A DNA stretch of 64,000 nucleotides from Aurantibrevibacter litoralis (GTDB lineage Bacteria; Bacteroidota; Bacteroidia; Flavobacteriales; Flavobacteriaceae): the NCBI RefSeq assembly GCF_034651555.1, contig NZ_JAYEEQ010000010.1, forward strand, positions 1-64,000. Direction: 5' to 3'. Shown piece after piece: positions 33,738-42,372 of the stretch. The notes under the pieces are model-generated. The model had not been told where the DNA came from, did no database searches, and worked only from the letters and a program-made list of their open reading frames with translations. The position numbers were made by a program, and so were the translations under genes. Positions within the stretch are counted from its first letter, which is position 1. Each line of letters starts with the position of its first letter.

Positions 33738-34343
33738 ATGAAAGCTAAAATTTTAGAAAAGGCCGAAGACCTGTTTATAACCCTTGGTTTCAAAAGTGTT
33801 ACCATGGACGATTTGGCCAATGCATTAGGAGTTTCAAAAAAAACCATTTACCATCATTTTCCCAATAAAACGAAATTGGTAGAAGAGACCACCTTAAATT
33901 TGTTTTCAAAAATTAATGCCCGTGTAGATCATATTAGAGCCGAGGCCAAAAATCCCATTGAAGAGCTTTACGAGATCAAGAAGTTTGTGATGCATTATTT
34001 GAAGGATGAAAAATCCTCACCTCAGCATCAACTTCAAAAATATTATCCAAAAATATTTAATAACATCCGTCAAAAACAATTTAATATGATGGAAACGTGC
34101 ACGGTAGATAATGTGAAGCGAGGCATACAACAAGGGATCTACAGAGAAAATCTGAATATAGATTTTATATCTCGAATCTACTTCTCGGGAGTTATTAGTA
34201 TTAAAGATCCTGTGCTTTTTCCCGTGGAAAAATTTCCCGTAGTAGCCTTACAGGATGATTTTTTGGAGTACCATCTTCGGGGAATTGTAACACCCAAGGG
34301 AAGAAAAATCTTAAATGAAATCATCAATTCAAATCACGATTAA
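33738..34343 (+). CDS. TetR/AcrR family regulator of the efflux operon
   Basis: A 201-residue repressor with the N-terminal TetR helix-turn-helix (about residues 8-48; GFKSVTMDDLANALGVSKKTIYHHFPNK). The C-terminal ligand domain has no recognisable specificity. The start at 33738 is chosen over 33699 because a strong promoter lies between them. Its stop directly adjoins the TolC gene, so it is the first gene of the efflux operon, and the palindrome upstream suggests it represses itself and the pump genes. Confidence 0.92.
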   Translation: MKAKILEKAEDLFITLGFKSVTMDDLANALGVSKKTIYHHFPNKTKLVEETTLNLFSKINARVDHIRAEAKNPIEELYEIKKFVMHYLKDEKSSPQHQLQKYYPKIFNNIRQKQFNMMETCTVDNVKRGIQQGIYRENLNIDFISRIYFSGVISIKDPVLFPVEKFPVVALQDDFLEYHLRGIVTPKGRKILNEIINSNHD

Positions 34344-35678
34344 ATGAAGTTATACCCTATACTATTTTTAGTGCTTATGGCACAGCTTAGCGCATTTTCT
34401 CAAGAAAGTCAGCAAGGTTTCAGCCTACAGGAAGCTATAGCGTATGCGTTAGCACATAATTACAGCGTTATTAATGCCGGGCGAGATGAAATTGATGCAC
34501 AAAAGCAAAAATGGGAAACTATTGCCGGCGGATTGCCTCAAATTAGTGGCGATATTAGCTATCAAAACAGACTTAAACAACCTATCTCCCTTATTCCGGC
34601 AGAATTTACCGGTGGAGAACCGGGCACGTTTCTTCCTATCGTTTTTGGTCAGCCGCAACAAGCCACCGCCACGGCTACGCTGCGTCAACAAATTTTTGAC
34701 GGCTCCTACATAGTGGGCATACAAGCCACCAAAGCATTTATTGCTTTTAGCGCCAACAATAAGGAGAAAACAGATTTGGAAGTGCGCAAATCGGTGGTAG
34801 CGGCCTATGGCAATGTGTTACTAGCCAAAGAAAGTGTTGCCATTCTTCAAAAAAATAAAACAGCACTGGACAAAAATCTTTTGGAAACACGAAAAATATA
34901 CGAGAATGGCTTGGGCGATGAAGAGAGTGTAGAGCAATTACAGATTACCTTGTCTTCCATAGACAACCAATTGCGAAACGCCATTCGACTAGAAAGCATT
35001 ACGCTTCAGATGCTAAATTTGGTCATGGGGCTTCCCATAGACACCCCAACCTTGTTATCCGAAAATTTAGATGCATTGGCGCAGAAACAAATCGACCTTC
35101 AACTCTTAGAAAGCGATTTTAATGTGGCTAATAACGTAGATTACAAATTAGCTCTAAACCTAAACCAGCAACGTTTTTACGAAATGAAACTAGCCAAAAG
35201 CAGGGCGCTACCCACATTAAATGCGTTTATAAATTATGGATCTTCTGCTTTTAGCGATTCGTTTACCTTCTTAAACAGCGACCAAGAGTGGTTTGATTCT
35301 TCTGTACTTGGTTTTGATCTCAGCATTCCCATTTTTAGCTCTTTCCGGCGCAGTGCCAGCACACAACGCGCTAAAATTGCTTTGGAAAAAGCCAAAACAC
35401 AATTAAAGGAAGCCGAAGAAACCATACGCTTGCAGCTAGAACAAGGCCAAAGCGATTATTTGTTAGCGATAGAACAGTACAACGCTGCCAAAGAAAACCT
35501 CAGACTATCGGAGCGCATAGAACAAAAAAATCAAATAAAGTATACCGAAGGCCTTGCCACCAGTTTTGATTTACGACAAGCGCAGACGCAACTCTATGCC
35601 ATTCAACAAGAATATTTGCAATCTATGGTCGATGTCATCAATAGAAAAACTGAACTGGAAACACTAATCAATAACTAA
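34344..35678 (+). CDS. TolC family outer-membrane efflux channel
   Basis: A 444-residue outer-membrane factor. A signal peptide (LYPILFLVLMAQLSAFSQ) precedes two long repeats of helical and strand segments (SLQEAIAYALAHNYSV and later helices rich in Q, K and A) typical of TolC-like proteins. It starts immediately after the tetR stop codon and is followed by the adaptor and pump genes, so it forms the exit duct of a tripartite RND pump. Confidence 0.9.
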   Translation: MKLYPILFLVLMAQLSAFSQESQQGFSLQEAIAYALAHNYSVINAGRDEIDAQKQKWETIAGGLPQISGDISYQNRLKQPISLIPAEFTGGEPGTFLPIVFGQPQQATATATLRQQIFDGSYIVGIQATKAFIAFSANNKEKTDLEVRKSVVAAYGNVLLAKESVAILQKNKTALDKNLLETRKIYENGLGDEESVEQLQITLSSIDNQLRNAIRLESITLQMLNLVMGLPIDTPTLLSENLDALAQKQIDLQLLESDFNVANNVDYKLALNLNQQRFYEMKLAKSRALPTLNAFINYGSSAFSDSFTFLNSDQEWFDSSVLGFDLSIPIFSSFRRSASTQRAKIALEKAKTQLKEAEETIRLQLEQGQSDYLLAIEQYNAAKENLRLSERIEQKNQIKYTEGLATSFDLRQAQTQLYAIQQEYLQSMVDVINRKTELETLINN

Positions 35679-35715
35679 AAAATTGCATATAAAACGACCC
35701 TTATACTGTACCATT

Positions 35716-36885
35716 ATGAAAAACACTTTGTTTTTATTTATTATCATAGGCACTCTCTTTTCCTGCGGAAATACATCCGAAAAATCAATTGAAGGTATTC
35801 TGGATCAGGGCGATCTAAAAACCATTAGAGCCACAAAAAATGAACTCGCTACCAAACAACGATCCTTACAATTAGACATTGCAAAACTCGACTCCATGAT
35901 TGGTGTTCTGGAAGGTGCCGATAAATTGCCTTTGGTAACTACTTTGGCCGTGCAAACACAAGCCTTTAATCACTATTTAGAATTGCAAGGCGATGTCATG
36001 ACCAAGCAAAATGTTTTAATATTTCCTGAGATACAGGGCACTTTACTCAACGTTTATGTTAAAGAAGGGCAACGGGTAACTAAAGGGCAACACTTGGCTA
36101 CCATCGACGATGGGGGCTTGGCCAGTCAGTTACAACAATTAAAAACACAGGCCGAGCTTTCTAAAACCACCTTTGAGCGTCAAAAAAGACTGTGGGAGCA
36201 GCATATAGGCTCCGAAATACAGTACTTGCAGGCAAAAGCCAGCTATGAAGGACAAGAAAATACAGTAAACCAAATGCAGGCGCAACTGGCAAAAACCCAA
36301 ATACGCGCGCCCTTCTCGGGGATTATAGACGACGTAATTAAAGATCAGGGAACCGTGGTATCGCCGGGTCCCGGTTCGGAAATTTTCAGAATAGTAAACC
36401 TATCCGAGATGTTTATACAGGTAGATGTTCCCGAAACGTATTTAGCGGACATTGTAGTGGGCAAAGAGGCTCAGATTTATTTTCCGGTGCTTCAGGATAC
36501 TGTTTTTTCTAAAATTCGCCAGACCAGCAACTTCATTAAACCGGGAAATCGTTCCTTTAGTGTAGAAATACCTGTACCCAATGCTAATGAACTCATAAAA
36601 CCAAATCTTAATGCCAAAGTACGGCTAAACGATTATTCTAATACGCAAGCTATTTTGGTTCCTCAGAGTATTATATCAGAAAATTCGGAAGGCCAACAGT
36701 ACATCTATGTCGCTGAAATTGATGGTTCAGATACAGAGGCTGAGGTACACAAAGCCATAGTTACTACCGGAAAAACACAGAATGGTTATGTAGAAATTCT
36801 GTCAGGCATCGCCGCAGGAAGCCATATCATTAAAGAAGGCGCTCGGAGTGTAAAGGAGGGACAAAAAGTAAAAATCGCAAACTAG
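35716..36885 (+). CDS. RND efflux periplasmic adaptor lipoprotein (HlyD/MFP family)
   Basis: A 389-residue periplasmic adaptor joining the RND pump to the TolC channel. The lipobox LFSC sets lipidation near residue 17, then a helical hairpin preceded by the lipoyl half-motif (NVLIFPEIQGTLLNVYVKEG) and followed by AQIRAPFSGIIDDV-like sequence, a beta-barrel and the membrane-proximal domain. The frame also opens at a TTG at 35683; the ATG at 35716 is preferred because it begins the signal peptide. It precedes the pump gene by seven bases. Confidence 0.92.
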   Translation: MKNTLFLFIIIGTLFSCGNTSEKSIEGILDQGDLKTIRATKNELATKQRSLQLDIAKLDSMIGVLEGADKLPLVTTLAVQTQAFNHYLELQGDVMTKQNVLIFPEIQGTLLNVYVKEGQRVTKGQHLATIDDGGLASQLQQLKTQAELSKTTFERQKRLWEQHIGSEIQYLQAKASYEGQENTVNQMQAQLAKTQIRAPFSGIIDDVIKDQGTVVSPGPGSEIFRIVNLSEMFIQVDVPETYLADIVVGKEAQIYFPVLQDTVFSKIRQTSNFIKPGNRSFSVEIPVPNANELIKPNLNAKVRLNDYSNTQAILVPQSIISENSEGQQYIYVAEIDGSDTEAEVHKAIVTTGKTQNGYVEILSGIAAGSHIIKEGARSVKEGQKVKIAN

Positions 36886-36892
36886 GCCAATT

Positions 36893-39800
36893 ATGAGTAA
36901 ACATAAGAAAAACGCTGAAAAAGAATTTCGTCTTTCCTCTTGGGCCATAGACAACCCCTCGGTAATCTATGTAATGATTGGTCTTTTTTTATGGATTGGT
37001 TTCAATTCATATATGGCCATGCCAAGAGAAGATTTTCCGGAAATTGTAGAAACCAAAATTTATATTAGCACACCTTACCCCGAAAACACCGCAGAAGACA
37101 TAGAAAAACTGATTACAGATCCGTTAGAAGACCGTCTGAAAAACATCAGTAACGTAGTGGAAATTGTGTCAACTTCGCAAGAAGATTATGCCATAATTAC
37201 CGTAGAATTTGACGAGGAACTTACGGTGGAAGCGGCCAAACAAAAGGTTAAAGATGAGGTAGACAGTGAAAAGGCCAGTGAAGATTGGCCTACATTTAAT
37301 GGCGCCAAGGTAGAACCCAATGTGTTCGATCTTAATTTTTCTGAAGAGGTGCCCATAATGAATATCAATTTTACCGGAGATTATCCGGTAGAGCGGTTAA
37401 AGGAGTTTGCGGAGTACTTGCAAGATGAAATAGAAGACTTACCCGAGGTAAAGAAGGCAGATATTCGCGGCGCCCAAGAAAAGGAAGTAGAAGTTGCCGT
37501 AGATGTGTACAAAATGATGGCGGCCAAGGTAAGTTTTGACGATATATTAGGTGCCATAAACAATGGTAATATGACCTTGTCTGCCGGTAATTTTAAGGCT
37601 AGTGGGCAACGCCGCACCATTCGTATTTTAGGTGAGATCGAAAACCCTGCCCAGTTGAAGGATTTTGTGGTAAAATCTGAAAATGGTACGGTATACTTAA
37701 AAGATATCGCCCAAGTTCATTTTAATGAAAAAGATAAAACTACGTTTGCGCGCGAATTTGGGGAAAATGTGGTGATGCTCGATGTAAAGAAAAGAGCCGG
37801 GCGCAATGCCATATCTGCCGCAGATCAGATTCGGGAAATTATCGCAAACACCAAGGCCACGTATTTCCCCGGTGATCTGCACATTTCTATTGCCAACGAC
37901 TCCTCTACCAAAACCTTAAATCAGGTAGACGATCTGGTAAACAACATCATTTTTGGGATTATTTTGGTGGTCACCGTGCTTATGTTCTTTTTAGGCTTTC
38001 GAAATGCCCTTTTTGTAGGTTTTGCCATCCCCATGTCGATGTTTATGTCCTTTATGATCCTTTCCTTATTGGGGTACACCCTGAATACCATGATCCTTTT
38101 TGGGATGATCATGGGTCTTGGTATGCTGGTAGACAACGGTATTGTGGTTGTAGAAAACGTGTATCGCCTCATGGACGAGGGCATGCCCCGTATTGAGGCA
38201 GCCAAAAAGGGCATCGGAGAAATTGCGGTACCCATTATCATTTCCACGGCTACTACCGTCGCCGCTTTTGTGCCTCTCGGACTTTGGCCGGGCATCTTTG
38301 GCCAGTTTATGATTTATTTCCCCATTACGCTTTCCGTGGTTTTGGGCTCTTCCCTATTTGTTGCCATCTTTATGAATTCGATGCTGGTTTCCAACTTCAT
38401 GGAGGTGGGGGAAAAGGAATTAACCCGGAAACAACTCATCCGAATTAGTGCTATTCTAGGCGGTCTAGGTCTTTTAATCCTCATCTTTGGGGGTGCCCTT
38501 AGAGGATTGGGTAGCGTCATGATCATTACGGCAGCCATGTTTTGGGTCTACAAGTATTTTCTAAAAAAATGGGCTTTGCGTTTTCAAAAAAACACGATGG
38601 TTCGTTTTGAAAATTGGTATGAAAAACGCTTGGCGCATGCCCTCCGAGGTGCTAATGTGTATTGGTATTTTGGGTTTACTTTTTTATTGTTGCTGGTTGT
38701 TTTTATGCTTTTTGGCGCATCGGTGGGAAGTGGACGTACTAAAATAGAATTTTTTCCGGATAATAAACCCAATGAAATCTATGTGTATATAGAATATCCA
38801 GAAGGTACCGCCATAGAAAAGACCAATACATTAACCCTAGATGTAGAAAAGATAGTCTATGCCGTGGTAAACGATGATACATACCTTGCCAGCGGAAACA
38901 ATTTTATGGTTACTTCGGCAGTTTCTCAAGTTGGTGAGGGAGCCGGAAACCCGTTGACCGATGGTGGTTCTGCAGCCGAAATGCCACATCGAGGAAAAAT
39001 AACGGTAAACTTTAGCGAGTACAAATATCGAAACGGCATTAATACCGAAGACATTAGAGCAAAGGTGCAAGAAGCTGTTGGGGGCGTTTTCCCGGGTGTG
39101 AGTATTTCGGTAGAAAAGGATGCCAATGGGCCTCCGGCAGGGTATCCTATCAATATAGAAATAGAAGGTAAGGATTACGACCTCCTTATTAATACAGCAG
39201 AAGACATCCGTAACTTTATCAATACCAAAAATATTGCCGGCATAGAAGAGCTAAAAATTGACGTAAATAAGAGCAAACCCTCTATGCAGGTGCTTGTAGA
39301 TCGCGAAAAGGCGGGTGCCTTAGGTGTTGCCGTGGGCCAAGTGGGGAATCAGTTACGGCGCTCCTTGTTTGGAGAAAAAGCCGGTGTGTTTAAAGAAAGT
39401 GGGGAGGACTATGATATTAACGTACGGTTTAACCAAGATCTTCGCTATAATAAAAGTGCCCTATTTAATCAGAACATTGTCTTTAGGGATCCTGCCAACG
39501 GGCAAATCAAGGAAATTCCTATTTCTGCTGTGGCTCAAGAACGAAATACCTCTGCATTTAGCGCCATAAAACACCGAGACGGCAAGCGTGTGGTTACCGT
39601 ATACTCCGGTCTTAAACCCGGATTTACCGATGCTGCTGCGATTGTAGGAGAAATTCAGAAAGAAATGGAGAATTTTGAAGGTTTGCCAGACAGCGTTTCT
39701 ATCGATTATACCGGACAGATCGAGGAACAAAACAAGCAAATGCTTTTTTTGGTAGGTGCCTTCTTTTCCGGTTTGGGATTAATTCTGTTGATCTTGATTT

Positions 39801-40387
39801 TCCAGTTTGGGGGTATCTCTAAACCCATCATCATTATGTTGGCTATTTTCTTAAGTTTTATTGGGGTTTTCGGAGGTTTAATGCTCACCGGGTGGTCTTT
39901 TGTGATTATGATGTCGATGATGGGCATTATTTCGTTGGCGGGTATCGTGGTCAATAATGGGGTAGTACTGCTCGATTATACTCAAATTTTAATAGATCGT
40001 AAAAAATTAAAATTAAAATTGGACGAAAAAGATCTTTTATCCAGAGATGCCGTTACGGAGGTCATCATTAAAGGAGGTAAGGCGCGATTGCGACCTGTGC
40101 TGCTCACCGCCATTACTACCGTTTTGGGCCTTATCCCGTTGGCTATTGGGTTAAACATTGATTTCTTTTCGTTGTTTACGTCCTTTAACCCCAATATCTA
40201 TGTGGGTGGGGACAATGTGATCTTTTGGGGGCCATTGGCATGGACGGTGATTTTCGGCCTTATCGTGGCCACCTTTCTCACTTTAATCATTGTGCCGGTG
40301 CTTTTCAATATTGCATATCGTTTTAAAATAAGGCTAAAAGGCACACCCGTAGAAGTTAAACCTATAGGTATTCAGGATTTGGCATAA
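36893..40387 (+). CDS. RND family efflux transporter permease
   Basis: A 1164-residue inner-membrane pump of the HAE/AcrB branch. Twelve membrane helices flank two large periplasmic loops. The GMLVDNGIVVVENVYRLMDEG segment in helix 4 carries the family's proton-relay aspartate region, and SLAGIVVNNGVVLLDY is the matching segment of helix 10. The insertions DLEDRLKNISNV- and EEPVEA-type loop sequences are typical of the Bacteroidota branch. It is the last gene of the tetR-tolC-adaptor-pump operon and probably expels hydrophobic toxins, bile-like compounds or antibiotics. Confidence 0.95.
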   Translation: MSKHKKNAEKEFRLSSWAIDNPSVIYVMIGLFLWIGFNSYMAMPREDFPEIVETKIYISTPYPENTAEDIEKLITDPLEDRLKNISNVVEIVSTSQEDYAIITVEFDEELTVEAAKQKVKDEVDSEKASEDWPTFNGAKVEPNVFDLNFSEEVPIMNINFTGDYPVERLKEFAEYLQDEIEDLPEVKKADIRGAQEKEVEVAVDVYKMMAAKVSFDDILGAINNGNMTLSAGNFKASGQRRTIRILGEIENPAQLKDFVVKSENGTVYLKDIAQVHFNEKDKTTFAREFGENVVMLDVKKRAGRNAISAADQIREIIANTKATYFPGDLHISIANDSSTKTLNQVDDLVNNIIFGIILVVTVLMFFLGFRNALFVGFAIPMSMFMSFMILSLLGYTLNTMILFGMIMGLGMLVDNGIVVVENVYRLMDEGMPRIEAAKKGIGEIAVPIIISTATTVAAFVPLGLWPGIFGQFMIYFPITLSVVLGSSLFVAIFMNSMLVSNFMEVGEKELTRKQLIRISAILGGLGLLILIFGGALRGLGSVMIITAAMFWVYKYFLKKWALRFQKNTMVRFENWYEKRLAHALRGANVYWYFGFTFLLLLVVFMLFGASVGSGRTKIEFFPDNKPNEIYVYIEYPEGTAIEKTNTLTLDVEKIVYAVVNDDTYLASGNNFMVTSAVSQVGEGAGNPLTDGGSAAEMPHRGKITVNFSEYKYRNGINTEDIRAKVQEAVGGVFPGVSISVEKDANGPPAGYPINIEIEGKDYDLLINTAEDIRNFINTKNIAGIEELKIDVNKSKPSMQVLVDREKAGALGVAVGQVGNQLRRSLFGEKAGVFKESGEDYDINVRFNQDLRYNKSALFNQNIVFRDPANGQIKEIPISAVAQERNTSAFSAIKHRDGKRVVTVYSGLKPGFTDAAAIVGEIQKEMENFEGLPDSVSIDYTGQIEEQNKQMLFLVGAFFSGLGLILLILIFQFGGISKPIIIMLAIFLSFIGVFGGLMLTGWSFVIMMSMMGIISLAGIVVNNGVVLLDYTQILIDRKKLKLKLDEKDLLSRDAVTEVIIKGGKARLRPVLLTAITTVLGLIPLAIGLNIDFFSLFTSFNPNIYVGGDNVIFWGPLAWTVIFGLIVATFLTLIIVPVLFNIAYRFKIRLKGTPVEVKPIGIQDLA

Positions 40388-40499
40388 ACCAAAATTTTTT
40401 CGTTTTTTGTGACGATGGGCATTGTCATTAGGTTTTTTTTGCTGCATCTTCGCAGTTGTGCGACAAATACCGAAGGAACTGAAACGAAAGCGTCTAATC

Positions 40500-40622
40500 A
40501 TGAAAATCATCCGCATTCAGTGCTCCTCGCAGGTTGTCTGTGATATCCCGAAGGATTTTGGCCAATTGTTTTTGGTCTTTACGTTGAGACGCAAGATTTT
40601 GCGTCTGTACAGGATTCTTTGA
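40500..40622 (+). pseudogene. Short frame cut by a REP palindrome, possible gene remnant
   Basis: A 40-codon frame begins MKIIRIQCSSQVVCDIPKDF and looks like an ordinary N-terminus for about 28 residues. It then runs into the REP palindrome at 40583-40610, which supplies the final residues and leads to a stop. I read it as the 5' end of a gene interrupted or truncated by the repeat. I do not recognise the family and did not find the rest on the far side of the transposase. Confidence 0.3.
40583..40610. repeat. REP palindrome, flanking copy
   Basis: GTTGAGACGCA and TGCGTCTGTAC bracket AGATTT, an imperfect version of the internal palindrome at 40870-40897 with one change in each arm. It lies 14 bases beyond the 3' end of the RAYT transposase gene. 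Confidence 0.75.
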
Positions 40623-40624
40623 TT

Positions 40625-41185
40625 TCATTTAAAAAATTTATCCCCTTTCCAATTGGCGGGGTTATTTATAATGTAATTGGAAATGTTTTGAAATGATTTA
40701 TCATCGCGGATGATGTGGTCGTGAAACCGTGATTGCCATTGAAAATCAGGATGAATCAATCGGGCGTTTTTTGTGACCCCAATTTTAAAACCACGTATGA
40801 TGGATGCTAAATTTTTGGATTGCGGCCCAAATTGGTTTCTGGGTTTGTCCAATTCTGTTGGTGGCGTTGGTAGAGACGCAGAATTTTGCGTCTCTACGTT
40901 TTGTCCATCAACCGATTTATTGATAATCACAATTCCGTGAACGTGATTAGGCATAATAATATGGACACCCAATTCAACAAATGGGAAATGGGTAGGTATT
41001 TCCAACCAACAGGAATTTGCAATATTTCCAATGGCAGATAATTCCATCTTGCGGCCCTTCATATCACCAAACCAATATAACCTATTTTGGGTGCAAATGG
41101 TAACAAAATACGCTGCATTCCAACCATAATCCCAAAACGAGGCACGGGCAGAAGAAATGCGGTATTTGTTGTTGTATTTTTTCAT
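40625..41185 (-). CDS. REP-associated tyrosine transposase (RAYT, Y1_Tnp family)
   Basis: A 186-residue single-strand transposase of the HUH/IS200-like family, which nicks at REP palindromes. The HUH pair is HVH at residues 81-83 in GVHIIMPNHVHGIVII, and the catalytic tyrosine is Y171 in ISNYIINNPANW. The start FWDYGWNAAYFVTICTQNR is typical of Bacteroidota RAYTs. Residues 97-106 (VETQNSASLP) are encoded by a REP palindrome inside the gene, and degenerate palindromes lie on both sides. The catalytic residues are all present, so it may still be active. Confidence 0.88.
   Translation of the reverse strand: MKKYNNKYRISSARASFWDYGWNAAYFVTICTQNRLYWFGDMKGRKMELSAIGNIANSCWLEIPTHFPFVELGVHIIMPNHVHGIVIINKSVDGQNVETQNSASLPTPPTELDKPRNQFGPQSKNLASIIRGFKIGVTKNARLIHPDFQWQSRFHDHIIRDDKSFQNISNYIINNPANWKGDKFFK
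40870..40897. repeat. REP palindrome inside the RAYT coding sequence
   Basis: GTAGAGACGCA (40870-40880) and TGCGTCTCTAC (40887-40897) are perfectly paired over 11 bp with AATT pairing at the centre. It keeps the transposase frame open, encoding residues 97-106 between the HUH motif and the catalytic tyrosine. Confidence 0.85.
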
Positions 41186-41200
41186 TTTTTATATTCCTTT

Positions 41201-41228
41201 TGGAGGCGCAATGCATTGCATCTTTACG
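41201..41228. repeat. Degenerate REP palindrome, second flanking copy
   Basis: A perfect 12-bp core GCAATGCATTGC (41208-41219) is flanked by GGAGGC and ATCTTTAC, which pair only with mismatches and wobble. The form GAGGCGCAATGC...CATCTTTAC looks like a decayed relative of the GAGACGCA palindromes nearby. Confidence 0.6.
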
Positions 41229-41305
41229 GAAACAAACCCTGCATCAAACCCATTGTCTGAACCACTGATTTGTTAGATTTTTGGATTACCTTAATTCTTC
41301 TCCAT

Positions 41306-41326
41306 TTCGTAATTCGTAATTCGTAA
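41306..41326. repeat. Tandem TTCGTAA repeat, three units
   Basis: Three copies of TTCGTAA follow each other exactly, then TTAA. It lies in the 200-base gap between the transposase and the kinase gene, which otherwise holds nothing I recognise. Confidence 0.85.
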
Positions 41327-41385
41327 TTAATTTCGGAATAAATGGCTTTCTTAATCTAGAATAAACCCATTGGTATGTTATGCCC

Positions 41386-42372
41386 TTACTGCGTCAGCAC
41401 TGTTCTTGCTTCGTCTAAAAGGGCAAGTCGCTTTTCCAAATCCATTTCTAAAGGTAATTGTGCCAAGCCCAACATACGCCGAAGCAGTTCAATGGCCGTA
41501 AACTTTTGGCGAAGAGTATCCTCTAAAGGTGCCAAGGCAGTATAGTGTGCCAAGCCTTTTGAAATAAGTGTTTCAGGTTGGTCTGCCATTTTTAAGTGTG
41601 CAATGGTGACGCCTATCTCAAATTCCGGCGGGCCAAAAAAACAAAATTCGGGGTCTATGACTTTTACGCCATGTGCCGTGCGCAACCAACTCCCCGGAAA
41701 ATAGTCGCCATGCAAGAGACTAGGCCCATCTGCCAGGTATAACTCGCCCAATTCGGATGCTCTTTGCGCTAATAGGACATCATTTTTAAAGGGTTGGGCT
41801 GCTGCCTTTAGTCCAGGGAGTACCATCTCTAAATCTAAACCGTTGTCCTGTAAAAAGGGATACCGAAATATATGTTCGTGGTTTAGAGCCCGCATTTCCC
41901 TATTGTAGATGATTTTTGATGTGGTATTGCTCCGAATCCCCAGATGTAATTTGGCCGCAAATTCCATAAGAGCCAACAGCTCATTTTCCGGCATTAACGC
42001 TCCTATGCGATAGAGATAGGTATAATCGTTTCCCTTACCTAAATCGTCCATGAGCATTATGCTGTTAGCCGCATCGAGTCCAATAAGACCGGGCATCATA
42101 GCCGCCAATTCCGGTATCGTTTCAACTAAAGCGTAAAACTCGGTCTCTTTGACCACTCTGTCTTTTGGAGCTGCTAATTGCGGATATTTTTCTACGTATT
42201 CCCGGCTTTGTTTTACAATGAAGGAACGCTTGGTAGTCGCTACCCGTAATGTAAAATTCATGTTTCCCTCTCCGGGTTTTTCTATGTATAGCACAGTTTC
42301 ATTAGCGGACAACCAGCCGTTTTCTTTCAGGTATTGGGCTATAGCATTGGTATCGGCGGTTAATTTTCTCAT
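41386..42372 (-). CDS. Phosphotransferase, 5-methylthioribose kinase-like
   Basis: A 328-residue small-molecule kinase of the aminoglycoside phosphotransferase/choline kinase fold. K54 in FIVKQSREY is the likely ATP lysine, the catalytic loop is HGD at 221-223 and the metal-binding motif is VIDPEF at 238-243 followed by FFGPPEFEIG. The VIDPEF...FGP...IG pattern resembles 5-methylthioribose kinase MtnK more than antibiotic kinases. Its start overlaps the nucleoside hydrolase stop by four bases, so the two are coupled. The likely substrate is the sugar released by that hydrolase; this is inference. Confidence 0.8.
   Translation of the reverse strand: MRKLTADTNAIAQYLKENGWLSANETVLYIEKPGEGNMNFTLRVATTKRSFIVKQSREYVEKYPQLAAPKDRVVKETEFYALVETIPELAAMMPGLIGLDAANSIMLMDDLGKGNDYTYLYRIGALMPENELLALMEFAAKLHLGIRSNTTSKIIYNREMRALNHEHIFRYPFLQDNGLDLEMVLPGLKAAAQPFKNDVLLAQRASELGELYLADGPSLLHGDYFPGSWLRTAHGVKVIDPEFCFFGPPEFEIGVTIAHLKMADQPETLISKGLAHYTALAPLEDTLRQKFTAIELLRRMLGLAQLPLEMDLEKRLALLDEARTVLTQ

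Noticed and set aside
40870..40897. Palindrome as a terminator
   Set aside because: It lies inside an open reading frame and has no T-run; it matches the flanking REP copies instead.
41386..42372. Aminoglycoside resistance kinase
   Set aside because: The fold is shared, but the VIDPEF...FGP motif and the neighbouring nucleoside hydrolase fit a methylthioribose-kinase-like enzyme better.
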